Positions 17,130 through 25,999 of a stretch of 64,000 bases of DNA are shown piece after piece; positions within the stretch are counted from its first letter, which is position 1; the number at the start of each line of letters is the position of its first letter. The position numbers and the translations under genes were made by a program. This DNA is from RPQJ01 sp963823535 (lineage in GTDB: Bacteria; Pseudomonadota; Gammaproteobacteria; Steroidobacterales; Steroidobacteraceae), in contig CAWGLZ010000004.1 in the NCBI GenBank assembly GCA_963823535.1, positions 682,001-746,000 on the forward strand, read 5' to 3'. The notes under the pieces are model-generated. The model ran no database searches. It was given only the letters and a program-made list of their open reading frames with translations, and had not been told where the DNA came from.

Positions 17130-18286
17130 TCGGGAAGTACCTGCCGCTGCTCGTCGCCAGCCTGCGCCGCAAGCGGCTGCGGACGTTCTTCACGCTGGCC
17201 TCGATCGTGATCGCCTTCCTGCTCTTCGGGCTCGCGGAATCGATGCGCTACGCGCTGCAGTCCGGCGTGGACGTGGCCGGCGCCGACCGGTTGCTCACCA
17301 TGCACAAGGTGTCGTTCACCCAGTTGCTGCCCGCGAGCTACGAGAACCGCATCCGTTCGATCGACGGGGTCGCCGACGTGACCCCGCAGACCTGGTTCGG
17401 CGCGTGGTACCGCGATGAGCGCAACCAGATCCCGACGTTCCCGGTCAAGCCCGAGGCGTTCCTGCGCATGTACCCGGAATTCGTCATCCCGGATGCCCAG
17501 AAGCGCGCGTGGATCGCCGATCGCTCGGGGATCCTGATCGGCCGCGGCCTCGCGGACCTCACGGGCTGGAAGCCCGGCGACGCGGTGCCCCTGCGTTCGT
17601 CGATCTGGCGCAAGGAAGACGGCAGCGATGCGTGGGGCGTGACGGTTCGCGCGATCTACGACCTTCCGGACGGTGGGGACACGCGCCAGATCCTGTTCCA
17701 CCATGAGTACTTCGATGAAGCCCGGGGGCAGGGGAAGGGGCTCGTCGGCTGGTATGTCGTGAAGGTTGCCGACGTCGACCGCGCGCAATCGGTGGCCCGC
17801 CAGATCGATCTCCAGTTCACGAACTCGCCGGCCGAGACCAAGACGTCGTCCGAGCGCGCCATGGCCCAGTCGTTCGTCAACCAGGTGGGCAACGTCGGGG
17901 CGATCCTGCGCGCCATCGTCACGGCGGTGTTCTTCACGATGCTGCTGGTCACTGCGAACACGATGGCGCAGTCGGTTCGTGAGCGCACCAACGAGATCGG
18001 CGTGCTCAAGACGCTCGGTTACACGAATGGCGGCGTGCTGGGCCTGGTGATGGCCGAGGCGGTGCTCATCACCGTGCTCGGTGGCGTCCTCGGGCTCGCG
18101 GGCGCCTGGTGGCTCGGCGTGCAGTTCGAACCGGTGTTCCGCCAGTACCTGCCGGGATTCCAGGTGCCGGCGAGCGCGATCGCGCTCGGTGGCGTCTTCA
18201 TGGTCGGGCTCGGCCTGGTCGCGGGCGCCGTCCCGGCGGCGCAGGCGATGCGGCTCAGGATCGTGGAGGCGCTGCGGCGCGATTGA
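17126..18286 (+). CDS. ABC exporter permease with MacB-like periplasmic domain (first of two)
   Basis: 386 residues. One N-terminal membrane helix (FFTLASIVIAFLLFGLAESM), a periplasmic domain of about 220 residues, then three C-terminal helices with the FtsX-family cytoplasmic motif RERTNEIGVLKTLGYTNGGV. This is the type VII (MacB/LolCE/FtsX) topology in which ATP-driven motion is transmitted to the periplasm. It is partnered by a second permease encoded 7 nt downstream, giving a heterodimeric transporter such as LolCE or DevC-type pairs. Confidence 0.9.
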   Translation: MIGKYLPLLVASLRRKRLRTFFTLASIVIAFLLFGLAESMRYALQSGVDVAGADRLLTMHKVSFTQLLPASYENRIRSIDGVADVTPQTWFGAWYRDERNQIPTFPVKPEAFLRMYPEFVIPDAQKRAWIADRSGILIGRGLADLTGWKPGDAVPLRSSIWRKEDGSDAWGVTVRAIYDLPDGGDTRQILFHHEYFDEARGQGKGLVGWYVVKVADVDRAQSVARQIDLQFTNSPAETKTSSERAMAQSFVNQVGNVGAILRAIVTAVFFTMLLVTANTMAQSVRERTNEIGVLKTLGYTNGGVLGLVMAEAVLITVLGGVLGLAGAWWLGVQFEPVFRQYLPGFQVPASAIALGGVFMVGLGLVAGAVPAAQAMRLRIVEALRRD

Positions 18287-18293
18287 TCACACC

Positions 18294-19484
18294 ATGAATG
18301 CCTGGCTGAACCAGTTCGCCGCAGTGACCGCCATGAACCTGCGCAACCTCCCGGCGCGACTGGGCACGTCGCTGGTCGCGATCGTCGGCATCGGCGGCGT
18401 CGTCGCGGTACTCGTCTCGCTGCTTTCCATGGGCGAGGGATTCCGTGCCGCGCTCGAGCTGTCCGGTCGCGACGACGTCGCACTCATCCTGCGGGGCGGA
18501 TCCTCGGACGAGTTGTCGAGCACGTTTTCCCGCGAGCAGGTGGACGTGATCACGTCGGCGCCCGGCATCGTGCGCGACGCGCGTGGTCCGGTGGCTTCGC
18601 CCGAGTTCTACACCATCGTCGACCTGCCGATGCGCAGCACCGGCACCTCCGCGAACGTGCCGTTCCGCGGCGTGACCGCGCGTGCGGCCGACCTGCGCGA
18701 CGGGTTCCGCATCGTCGCCGGCCGTATGTACGAGCCGGGCAAGGACGAGGTCATCGTGGGTCGCGGCGCGTTCGCGCAGTTCGGCAACGTGGACCTCGGC
18801 CGTGAAGTGACCTGGGGATCGCACGCCTGGCGGGTCGTCGGGGTCTTCGAGGCGGGCGGCAGCGTGTCCGAGTCGGAAGTCTGGACCGATCTCACGGTCC
18901 TCCAGGGTGTCTACCGTCGGGGGAATTCGGTCCAGGTCGTCCGGGCGCAGCTGGTGTCGCCCGGCGTGCTGGAGAAGATGCGGCGCTCGCTCGACGCCGA
19001 CCCGCGCGTGGACGTGTCGGTGCGCAGCGAGCGCGAGTTCTATGCCGACCAGTCGCGAATCCTCGTGACGCTCATCCGCTACGTCGGCACGACCATCGCC
19101 GTGCTCATGGGCATCGGCGCGATCTTCGCGGCGCTCAACACGATGTACTCGGCCGTCTCGTCGCGGACGCGCGAGATCGCCACGCTGCGCGCGCTGGGGT
19201 TCGGGGCCGCGCCGGTCCTCGTGTCCGTGCTGCTCGAAGCGATGCTGCTCGGACTGGCAGGCGGCCTGGTGGGGGGCGTGCTCGTGTACCTCGGACTGAA
19301 TGGCTACCAGGCCTCCACGCTGAACTGGGCGAGCTTCAGCCAGATCACGTTTGCCTTCACGGTCACGCCGCGCCTGCTGGTGACGGGTCTGGCCTATTCG
19401 CTCATACTCGGCCTCGTCGGCGGGCTGCTGCCGGGGCTGCGCGCGGCGCGGCTGCCCGTCACGGCCGGATTGAGGGAGCTCTAG
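18294..19484 (+). CDS. ABC exporter permease with MacB-like periplasmic domain (second of two)
   Basis: 396 residues from the ATG at 18294. The topology matches the preceding gene: an N-terminal helix (TSLVAIVGIGGVVAVLVSLL), a periplasmic MacB_PCD region (about residues 45-270), and three C-terminal helices with SSRTREIATLRALGFGAAPV, the FtsX coupling motif. The periplasmic part is diverged from that of its partner, as expected for a heterodimer. It ends 3 nt before the YgjP-like gene, so all five genes from 15223 may be one transcript. Confidence 0.9.
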   Translation: MNAWLNQFAAVTAMNLRNLPARLGTSLVAIVGIGGVVAVLVSLLSMGEGFRAALELSGRDDVALILRGGSSDELSSTFSREQVDVITSAPGIVRDARGPVASPEFYTIVDLPMRSTGTSANVPFRGVTARAADLRDGFRIVAGRMYEPGKDEVIVGRGAFAQFGNVDLGREVTWGSHAWRVVGVFEAGGSVSESEVWTDLTVLQGVYRRGNSVQVVRAQLVSPGVLEKMRRSLDADPRVDVSVRSEREFYADQSRILVTLIRYVGTTIAVLMGIGAIFAALNTMYSAVSSRTREIATLRALGFGAAPVLVSVLLEAMLLGLAGGLVGGVLVYLGLNGYQASTLNWASFSQITFAFTVTPRLLVTGLAYSLILGLVGGLLPGLRAARLPVTAGLREL

Positions 19485-19487
19485 GGG

Positions 19488-20261
19488 ATGACGAGACGCG
19501 GGGGGGCCGCGGCGCGGGCCGCCGACGGCAATCCGTTGCAGATGCCGCTGTGGTCTTCCCAGGACGCGGCGCACGGCTGGCACGTCCGCATCAGCCGGCG
19601 TGCGCGACGCATGTCCATGCGGGTGTTTCCGGGCGGGCGGGTCGAAGTCGTCGTTCCGCCGGGAATCGGCATCCCGGCCGTGGAGCGCTTCGTGGCCCAG
19701 CACCGGGCATGGGCCGAACGACGTGCGAGCGAGTTCGCCCTGCTGGTCCCGGAGGCGGGCGAGCGCAAGCCTGCGGTGGTTGAGCTGGCGCTGCCCGGGA
19801 AGCGCTGGCGCGTGGAGTACGCCGCCGCACATCGATCCGGCGTGGCGGAACGGGACGATGGCGTGCTGCAGGTTCGCACGCGGGACGAAAGCGATCGGGA
19901 GGTGGGCAGGGTCCTGCTGCGCTGGCTCGCTGCAACGGCGACGCGGGAGCTGGGGCCACGGCTCGCGGCGCTGTCCTCTGAGATCGGAATCGACTATTCG
20001 CGCATGCACCTGCGGCGGCAGCGAACCCGATGGGGAAGTTGCTCGTCCAGGGGGGCGATCAGCCTGAACATCTGCCTGTTGTTCCAGGCCCCGCCGGTCG
20101 TGCGCTATCTGATGATCCACGAACTCTGTCACCGCCGGCACATGAACCACTCGCAGCGCTACTGGCGGCTCGTCGAGTCGCTCGAGCCGGACTGGCGGGC
20201 ACTCGACGCCGAACTGCTGAAGGGCTGGCGCAGCGTCCCCGCGTGGGTGTTCCCCGCGTAA
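19488..20261 (+). CDS. YgjP-type (DUF45/M48-like) zinc metallopeptidase
   Basis: 257 residues. The C-terminal half carries YLMIHELCHRRHMNHSQRYW, an H-E-x-x-H zinc motif followed by the H-S-x-x-[FY]-W box of the YgjP/SprT-like DUF45 family, and RQRTRWGSCSSRGAISLN, its conserved strand. The N-terminal half (SRRARRMSMRVFPGGRVEVV) is the usual antiparallel sheet. Family members are cytoplasmic putative zinc peptidases; some sit in restriction or defence loci, but here the gene follows an ABC exporter. Target unknown. Confidence 0.87.
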   Translation: MTRRGGAAARAADGNPLQMPLWSSQDAAHGWHVRISRRARRMSMRVFPGGRVEVVVPPGIGIPAVERFVAQHRAWAERRASEFALLVPEAGERKPAVVELALPGKRWRVEYAAAHRSGVAERDDGVLQVRTRDESDREVGRVLLRWLAATATRELGPRLAALSSEIGIDYSRMHLRRQRTRWGSCSSRGAISLNICLLFQAPPVVRYLMIHELCHRRHMNHSQRYWRLVESLEPDWRALDAELLKGWRSVPAWVFPA

Positions 20262-20312
20262 GCCGGCGCACGCCCCGATAGCGCTGTGTAAGATACCGGG
20301 CGGATTCACCCA

Positions 20313-21410
20313 GTGGCCGGTCCCGAGATGCACGAACGCCTGCAGAACATCAACGTCCTCTCCAGCGAACTGCTGCCGACGCCGGAGGAGGTCAAGCGAC
20401 GCCTGCCCCTGCCGACGGCCTCGGAGGAGTTCGTGTACCGGAGCCGCGGTGCCGTGCGACGGATCCTCGACCGCGAGGACCCGCGGCTGTTCGCGGTGGT
20501 CGGCCCATGCTCCATCCACGATCCGGCCGCCGCGCGCGAATACGCGACGCGACTGCAGGGCCTCGCCCGGCGGGTCGAAGAAACGATGCTGGTGCTGATG
20601 CGGGTCTATTTCGAGAAGCCGCGGACGACCATCGGCTGGAAGGGCCTGATCAACGATCCCGACATGGATGACTCCTTCCAGATCGAGAAGGGCATCGGAC
20701 AGGCGCGGGAACTGCTGTTGTTCCTCGCCGAGATCGGCTTGCCGGCCGCCACCGAGGCGCTCGATCCGATCATGCCGCAGTACCTGTCCGAACTGGTGAC
20801 CTGGACGGCGATCGGTGCGCGCACGACCGAGTCGCAGACGCATCGCGAGATGGCGAGCGGCCTGTCGACGCCGGTGGGGTTCAAGAACGGTACCGACGGC
20901 TCGCTGGCCGTCGCCATCAACGCGCTGCAGTCGGCGCGCCATCCGCATCACTTCCTCGGCATCACCCAGCAGGGCCAGTCGGCCGTGTTCCGCACGCGCG
21001 GCAACCGCTACGGCCACATCGTCCTGCGCGGCGGTGGCGGGCGTCCGAACTACGACTCGGTGAGCATTGCGCTGTGCGAGCGCGAACTCGAGATGGCGGG
21101 CCTGCCGGGCAGCATCGTCATCGACTGCAGCCACGGCAACTCGAACAAGGACCCGGGGCTCCAGACCCTGGTTGCGGAGAACGTCGCCCACCAGATTCTC
21201 GACGGCAATCGCTCCATCGTCGGCCTCATGCTCGAGAGCAACCTGCACTGGGGCAGCCAGCCGATCACGGCGAAGCGGGCCGACCTGCAGTACGGCGTGT
21301 CCGTCACGGATGCCTGCATCGACTGGGAAACCACCGAGGGCCTGCTGCAGTCGCTCGACACTCGACTGCGTTCCGCGCCCCGCTTCGCCAAGGGCCCCGC
21401 GGCCGCTTGA
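20313..21410 (+). CDS. 3-deoxy-7-phosphoheptulonate synthase (DAHP synthase, AroF/G/H type)
   Basis: 365 residues from a GTG at 20313 (ATG at 20328 also possible). First committed step of the shikimate pathway: phosphoenolpyruvate plus erythrose 4-phosphate. Type I alpha signatures include FAVVGPCSIHDPAAAREYA, MRVYFEKPRTTIGWKGLIND, GARTTESQTHREMASGLS, VGFKNGTDGS and VIDCSHGNSNK. The N-terminal segment that carries the allosteric site in the E. coli paralogues is present, but which aromatic amino acid inhibits it cannot be decided by eye. A TAAGAT -10-like box lies at 20289-20294. Other shikimate-related genes in the window are pheA and aroA. Confidence 0.93.
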   Translation: MAGPEMHERLQNINVLSSELLPTPEEVKRRLPLPTASEEFVYRSRGAVRRILDREDPRLFAVVGPCSIHDPAAAREYATRLQGLARRVEETMLVLMRVYFEKPRTTIGWKGLINDPDMDDSFQIEKGIGQARELLLFLAEIGLPAATEALDPIMPQYLSELVTWTAIGARTTESQTHREMASGLSTPVGFKNGTDGSLAVAINALQSARHPHHFLGITQQGQSAVFRTRGNRYGHIVLRGGGGRPNYDSVSIALCERELEMAGLPGSIVIDCSHGNSNKDPGLQTLVAENVAHQILDGNRSIVGLMLESNLHWGSQPITAKRADLQYGVSVTDACIDWETTEGLLQSLDTRLRSAPRFAKGPAAA

Positions 21411-21466
21411 CCCCGGGCCGTAACGGCAGCAGGCGCGAATCCGCGCCCGCGCCCGGACCGAACGGC

Positions 21467-21475
21467 TGCTAGAAT
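21467..21475 (+). promoter_or_regulatory. extended -10 promoter for the peroxiredoxin gene
   Basis: TGCTAGAAT is an extended -10 element (TGn then TAGAAT) about 40 nt upstream of the peroxiredoxin ATG. The same nine bases occur ahead of orn (28203-28211), and a variant, TGCTACACT, precedes serC. The strong Shine-Dalgarno AGGAGGAAAC (21501-21510) lies 5 nt from the ATG and predicts high expression. Confidence 0.5.
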
Positions 21476-21515
21476 TGAACCTACGTCTCACCCGATCCCC
21501 AGGAGGAAACAAACC

Positions 21516-21998
21516 ATGACGATCAAGGTGGGCGACAAGATGCCCGCGGGCGTGTTCACGTACCCCGGCGCGGACGGACCGCAGAAGATGACGACCGACC
21601 AGCTGTTCGCCGGCAAGACGGTGGTGCTGTTCTCGGTGCCGGGCGCCTTTACACCGACCTGCGATGCCCGGCACCTGCCCGGATTCGTGCAGCACGCGGC
21701 CGAGTTCAAGGCCAAGGGCGTGGACACCGTGGCCTGCATGGCCGTGAACGACGTGTTCGTCATGAAGGCCTGGGGCAAGGCCTCGGCCGTCGACGACAAG
21801 GTGCTGATGCTGGCCGACGGCAATGGCGATTATGCGAAGGCACTCGGCCTCGAGATGGATGCAACCGGCTTCGGCATGGGCATTCGCGGCAAGCGATTCG
21901 CGCTGGTCGTGAAGGACGGCGTCGCTACCGGCGTGTTCGTCGAAGGCCCGGGCGAGTTCAAGGTGTCGAGCGCCGAGCACGTCCTCGCGCAGCTCTAG
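21516..21998 (+). CDS. peroxiredoxin (Prx5/AhpC-TSA type)
   Basis: 160 residues. VPGAFTPTCDARHLPGF contains the peroxidatic cysteine in the P-G-A-F-T-P-T-C motif of Prx5-like atypical or one-Cys peroxiredoxins; a second Cys in TVACMAVND may act in resolution. MNDVFVMKAWG-type and VEGPGEFKVSSAEHVLAQL segments complete the fold. It reduces hydrogen peroxide and organic hydroperoxides using glutathione/glutaredoxin or thioredoxin; no fused glutaredoxin domain is present. The exceptionally good ribosome-binding site suggests an abundant protein. Confidence 0.92.
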   Translation: MTIKVGDKMPAGVFTYPGADGPQKMTTDQLFAGKTVVLFSVPGAFTPTCDARHLPGFVQHAAEFKAKGVDTVACMAVNDVFVMKAWGKASAVDDKVLMLADGNGDYAKALGLEMDATGFGMGIRGKRFALVVKDGVATGVFVEGPGEFKVSSAEHVLAQL

Positions 21999-22003
21999 GC
22001 TCC

Positions 22004-22402
22004 GTGGCGCCCATCACGACCGTCTATGCGGCGCTGCTGGCGCTGCTGTTCCTGGTGCTGTCCGGGCTGGTCGTGCGTGGGCGCATGCGCCACAGGATCA
22101 ACCTCGGCGCCGGCGCGCAAGGGGAGATCGAGCAACCGATCCGGGCCCACGCGAACCTCGCCGAGTACGGCCCGATCTTCATCCTGCTGCTGCTGCTCGC
22201 CGAGCTGGGCGGGGCGGCACCGGGCCTGCTGCACGGGGCCGGGGCGGGTTTCGTCGTCGCGCGGATCCTGCACGGCGTGGGCCTGAACCGCACGGGCGGT
22301 CCGTCCTTCGGTCGCTACTACGGAACGCTGGGTACGTGGGTCCTGATCCTGGCGCTGGCCGTGTACCTGCTGGTCCGCAGCGTCATGGGTGCGACCGGCT
22401 GA
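22004..22402 (+). CDS. MAPEG-family membrane protein
   Basis: 132 residues, four membrane segments, GTG start 5 nt after the peroxiredoxin stop. EQPIRAHANLAEYGPIFILL contains the family R-x-H-x-N-x-x-E-Y motif (glutathione-contacting in eukaryotic MAPEG enzymes), and ARILHGVGLNR is the helix-3 motif. Bacterial members are microsomal-glutathione-transferase-like proteins; linkage to a peroxiredoxin supports a role in peroxide or electrophile detoxification, which is inference. Confidence 0.88.
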   Translation: MAPITTVYAALLALLFLVLSGLVVRGRMRHRINLGAGAQGEIEQPIRAHANLAEYGPIFILLLLLAELGGAAPGLLHGAGAGFVVARILHGVGLNRTGGPSFGRYYGTLGTWVLILALAVYLLVRSVMGATG

Positions 22403-22412
22403 GTCCGCGCCG

Positions 22413-24095
22413 TCAGGCGAGGAATGCGCGCAGCGAGTCGGCGCGATCGTCCGTGCGCGACGGCCGCGGCAGAGTGCGAGCGGACGCCAGCCTCTGCGCC
22501 GCCCGAGCCGTGCCCGCATAGCGGACGTCGACGGGAACTTCGAACAGCAGGACCGGCTGGCGGACAGCCTTCAGGATGTCGCGGACCGATGCGTCGATCG
22601 CAGCGCTTGCGGCTTCTCCATAACTCGGCAGGTGCTTGACGACCTCGACCAGATCGTCCTGCAGCCTGCCGGCGTCGAGGACCGGCTCGCGGACCCGTGC
22701 GGCCGCAGCAGAGCGGTCGTACCAGGGCCAGCTGGATTCCGCGTCCCGCAACAGGTGCCACGCCCGGTGCAGTTGCGACCCGGAGCGGTCGGGTTCGATC
22801 GGCGGGCAGTACTGCCGGGCCACGCGCCGGCGATCCCGCGAACGGATCATGGGGATGCCGTCGAGCGCGAGTCTCCTCACGTGCTTCGACTGGTGCGCGG
22901 CGAGCGCCACCGCAAAGCAGCAGCCGAGTCCCGCCGCCGCCACGTCCACGACGGGCACTTCGATTTGCTCGAGCAGCTCGTGCAGGGCCGTGACGAAGCT
23001 GCCGAGCGTGGGATAGGGGAGCGGGTGCGATTCACCGAGTCCGGGCAGGTCCGGACAGATCGTCAGTCGGTCGCTCGCCATCGATCGGGCCAGCTGCCGG
23101 GTCGCCGACGAACCGCCCGGCACGTCGTTCAGCAGCAGGAGCGGCGTGGCCGTGCCGGCCCGCCCGGCGAGCCGGACGCGCAGCTGTCCGTGCACGAGGT
23201 CGACGTAGCGGTCGCGTTCACCCGGCGCGCCGGCGTCGACCGGCGGGCGCGGGGGCGACCAGGCCTGGCGCGGCAGGTCCGCTCGCCTCAGCAGTTCGAG
23301 CAGCCGGGTGCGCCAGGACGACTGGCGGGGGGCGATCCGCTCGATGCTGCAACGGGCCGGCAGGGGCTGCGGAAGCCGGTCCAGCGACGGGTACAGCACG
23401 TCGTCCTCGCGGCACATGAACACGGTCGGCGAGCGGAGCAGGGAGATCTGCGGCGCCGCCTCATGCCTCAGGGCAGCGCCGTAGGCGTCCGTCCAGTGGC
23501 CGCCGCTCATGAAGACGTCGGTGGCGAACTCGTGCAGGTTCGCATCGCCCGGTAGCGCCAGGTTGAGGCGCGCCTCCGGCGTCCTCTCGAACCACGGGAA
23601 GTAGCGGTGGATGTCGAGGATCCTGCTCCAGTGCCGGGCCAGGTGCGCGCCATCGGTCGTGGGCTCGATCGGGTCGAGGTGCTGCTGCAGGACTTCCTCG
23701 GAGGCCGGTGCCGGCAGCAGCGACAGGCCGTCGAGGAGGGTGAGCGCCGCCTGCTCCGGGTGATCGATCGCGAACTGCAGGGCGACCTTCGCACCGCTGC
23801 GCGTGCCGTAGACGGCGCAGCGCCCGATGCCGAGGGCCGTGAGTGTCTCGGCAAGGGCCCGGGCGAATCCTGGTATGGAGCCGGCCTCCGGCGGAAGCGG
23901 CGAGGAATTCCCGCAGCCCGGCGTATCGAGTGCCACGACCGTGAAATGCTCGCCGAGCCAGGCGATGTCGGGCGCGTGAACGACCGAGGACCGCGGGGAT
24001 CCGTGCAGCATCACCACGATCGGCCCGCTCCCGCCGTAACGGAAGTGGACCTGGCCGTGGGGAACCTGCACGAACCCCTTGTGGATCGACGTCAT
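22413..24095 (-). CDS. tandem alpha/beta-hydrolase fold protein lacking serine at both nucleophile elbows
   Basis: 560 residues made of two alpha/beta-hydrolase folds, residues 1-270 and 295-560. Domain 1 has the oxyanion-type VVMLHGSPRSS but an elbow YGTRSGA (97-101) that puts Arg99 where Ser/Asp/Cys normally sits. Domain 2 reads LLLLNDVPGGSS (His replaced by Asn) and VVDVAAAGLGCC (383-393), with Gly389 at the nucleophile position. The usual acid/His dyads are also not obvious. The ATG at 24095 overlaps the etfA stop by 4 nt, so it is the third gene of an etfB-etfA operon. A catalytically altered enzyme or an acyl-CoA/ester-binding protein is possible; no function is assigned. Confidence 0.8.
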   Translation of the reverse strand: MTSIHKGFVQVPHGQVHFRYGGSGPIVVMLHGSPRSSVVHAPDIAWLGEHFTVVALDTPGCGNSSPLPPEAGSIPGFARALAETLTALGIGRCAVYGTRSGAKVALQFAIDHPEQAALTLLDGLSLLPAPASEEVLQQHLDPIEPTTDGAHLARHWSRILDIHRYFPWFERTPEARLNLALPGDANLHEFATDVFMSGGHWTDAYGAALRHEAAPQISLLRSPTVFMCREDDVLYPSLDRLPQPLPARCSIERIAPRQSSWRTRLLELLRRADLPRQAWSPPRPPVDAGAPGERDRYVDLVHGQLRVRLAGRAGTATPLLLLNDVPGGSSATRQLARSMASDRLTICPDLPGLGESHPLPYPTLGSFVTALHELLEQIEVPVVDVAAAGLGCCFAVALAAHQSKHVRRLALDGIPMIRSRDRRRVARQYCPPIEPDRSGSQLHRAWHLLRDAESSWPWYDRSAAAARVREPVLDAGRLQDDLVEVVKHLPSYGEAASAAIDASVRDILKAVRQPVLLFEVPVDVRYAGTARAAQRLASARTLPRPSRTDDRADSLRAFLA

Positions 24096-25036
24096 CCGCC
24101 GAGTTGCTTCTCGAGCTCCGGAAGAATGGTGAACAGATCCCCGACGAGACCGACGTCCGCCGCCTCGAAGATCGGGGCCTCGCCATCCTTGTTGATGGCA
24201 ACGATCGTCCGCGCGTCCTTGATGCCGGTCATGTGCTGGATCGCACCGGAGATTCCGACTGCGATGTAGAGCTCGGGGGCGATGATCTTGCCCGTCTGCC
24301 CCACCTGCAGGTCGTTCGGGACGTAGCCGGCATCCACCGCCGCACGCGATGCACCGACGGCCGCGCCGAGCTTGTCGGCCAGGCTGTAGACGAGCTTGAA
24401 TCCGTCGGCACTGCCGAGGGCGCGGCCGCCGGCCACGACCCGGGATGCCGTCTGCAGGTCCGGACGACCCGTCGTCGCACCGGAGCGCGAGACGAACCGT
24501 GTGTGCGTCGGCAGCGGGACCGACGCGTCGACCTTCTCGACTGCCGCGCTGCCGCCCTCGGCGGCGGCCTCGAACGATGCGACGCGAACCGTGGCGACCA
24601 GCACGGCATCCTGTGGCGCCTCGACGGTCAGCACGGCGTTGCCGGCATAGATCGGTCGTTTGAAGGCATGGGCGCCTTCGACAGCCATGATGTCGCTCAG
24701 CTGGCCAACCCCCAGCAGGGCGGCGACGCGCGGCATGAGGTCCTTGCCGAACGTCGTCGAGGGTCCGAAGACGTGCGTGTACCCCGACGCGAGTTTCGCC
24801 ACCTGGGGTGCGAGCACCGCAGCGATCGGCTCGGCATTGGCCGCGTTGTCGGCGGCGAGTACCCGGTTGACACCGGCGATCGATGCCGCCTGGGCGGCAA
24901 CCGCCGTGGCATCGACGGCAAGGACGAGGACGTCGACCGCTGCGCCGGGGACCTGCGCGGCGCAGGACACGCACTTCGAGGTGCTCGGGTTCAGCCGGGC
25001 GCCGTCGTGTTCAGCAATGACCAGGATCTTGCTCAT
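24092..25036 (-). CDS. etfA: electron transfer flavoprotein subunit alpha
   Basis: 314 residues from the ATG at 25036 (a GTG 3 nt upstream is also in frame). The FAD-binding C-terminal domain is diagnostic: GRPDLQTASRVVAGGRALGS, GASRAAVDAGYVPNDLQVGQ, and QTGKIIAPELYIAVGISGAI, QHMTGIKDARTIVAINKD. With EtfB it carries electrons from acyl-CoA and related dehydrogenases to ETF:ubiquinone oxidoreductase. It follows etfB with a one-base overlap (TGATG). Confidence 0.96.
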   Translation of the reverse strand: MSKILVIAEHDGARLNPSTSKCVSCAAQVPGAAVDVLVLAVDATAVAAQAASIAGVNRVLAADNAANAEPIAAVLAPQVAKLASGYTHVFGPSTTFGKDLMPRVAALLGVGQLSDIMAVEGAHAFKRPIYAGNAVLTVEAPQDAVLVATVRVASFEAAAEGGSAAVEKVDASVPLPTHTRFVSRSGATTGRPDLQTASRVVAGGRALGSADGFKLVYSLADKLGAAVGASRAAVDAGYVPNDLQVGQTGKIIAPELYIAVGISGAIQHMTGIKDARTIVAINKDGEAPIFEAADVGLVGDLFTILPELEKQLGG

Positions 25037-25785
25037 CACACCAACCCCTTCTTCTTCAGCGTGTCGACCAGTTCGCCCACGTCCTTCACCATGATTCCCT
25101 TCTGCCGCTGGGGCGGCGGGTCCACGCGGACGGTCTTGAAGGCGGGCGCCTCACCGACGCCGAAATCGGCGAGCCCGACCGTGTCGAGCGGCTTCTTCTT
25201 CGCCTTCATGATGTCGGGCAGCTTCACGTAGCGCGGCTCGTTGAGGCGCAGGTCCACGCTCATGACGGCGGGCAGGTCGATCTCGAGCACCTCGAGGCCG
25301 GCGTCGACCTCACGCGTCACGGTCGCCTTGCCATCCGCGATCTCGATCTTCGAGCACGAAACGGCCTGCGGCCGGTCCCACAGTGCCGCGAGCATCTGCG
25401 GTGCCTGGCCGTTGTCATCGTCGATCGCCTGCTTGCCGAGCAGCACGAGGAACGGCTGCTCCTTGTCGATCAGCTGGCGGAAGATGCGGGCGACGGACAG
25501 CGGCCCCACGGCAGCGTCGGTCTGGACCAGGATCGCGCGGTCCGCACCCATCGCGAGTGACGTGCGCAGCTGCTGCTGGGTGTCTGTCGGGCCGATGCTG
25601 ACCGCGAGCACTTCGTCGGCGAGGCCGCGCTCCTTGATCCTGAGCGCTTCCTCGAGTGCGATCTCGTCGAAAGGGTTGATGCTCATCTTGACCCCTTCGG
25701 TCACCACCCCCGTGTTGTCCGGTTTCACCCGGACCCGGACGTTGTAGTCCACCACGCGCTTGACGCCCACCATGATTCTGCGCAC
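25036..25785 (-). CDS. etfB: electron transfer flavoprotein subunit beta
   Basis: 249 residues. MVGVKRVVDYNVRVRVKPD is the classic EtfB N-terminus; NPFDEIALEEALRIKE and GKQAIDDDNGQAPQMLA (the AMP-binding and ADP-type loop region) and the C-terminal KAKKKPL recognition-loop motif are present. The GTG at 25785 is preferred over the ATG at 25773 because a GAGGAG Shine-Dalgarno lies 8 nt before it. First gene of the etfB-etfA-hydrolase operon; a 13-bp palindrome lies just upstream. Confidence 0.96.
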   Translation of the reverse strand: MRRIMVGVKRVVDYNVRVRVKPDNTGVVTEGVKMSINPFDEIALEEALRIKERGLADEVLAVSIGPTDTQQQLRTSLAMGADRAILVQTDAAVGPLSVARIFRQLIDKEQPFLVLLGKQAIDDDNGQAPQMLAALWDRPQAVSCSKIEIADGKATVTREVDAGLEVLEIDLPAVMSVDLRLNEPRYVKLPDIMKAKKKPLDTVGLADFGVGEAPAFKTVRVDPPPQRQKGIMVKDVGELVDTLKKKGLV

Positions 25786-25820
25786 GCGCCTATCTCCTCT
25801 TCAGCTGTTCCAGTCGTGTC

Positions 25821-25833
25821 GTTGCAATGCAAC
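25821..25833. promoter_or_regulatory. 13-bp palindrome upstream of etfB (possible operator)
   Basis: GTTGCAATGCAAC is a perfect inverted repeat of six bases either side of a central A, 36-48 nt upstream of the etfB start. Its location and symmetry suit a dimeric repressor site for the etf operon. It was not matched to a known regulator motif. The rest of the 214-bp gap to rsgA (25834-25999) is GC-rich and contains no recognisable gene. Confidence 0.4.
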
Positions 25834-25999
25834 ATCATACCAGTCTGCGGTGGGACAGCCCCCCAGGGGAGGCCGGGGGCCTTGCCGCCCGGACCCATCT
25901 GCGGGCAGCCGCGAAGGGCCTGCTCGCGGGCAGCCGGACAGACCTGGCGGTGCAGGCCAGCGGGTGTCAAACGGGGTGCCGCAGCAGGGCTTGCGGCGC

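Noticed and set aside
18255..21980. 1241-codon open frame on the minus strand
   Set aside because: It runs opposite to the ABC permease, YgjP, DAHP synthase and peroxiredoxin genes, all with clear family motifs; the antisense product is low-complexity (His/Arg/Asp-rich), a product of high-GC codon bias.
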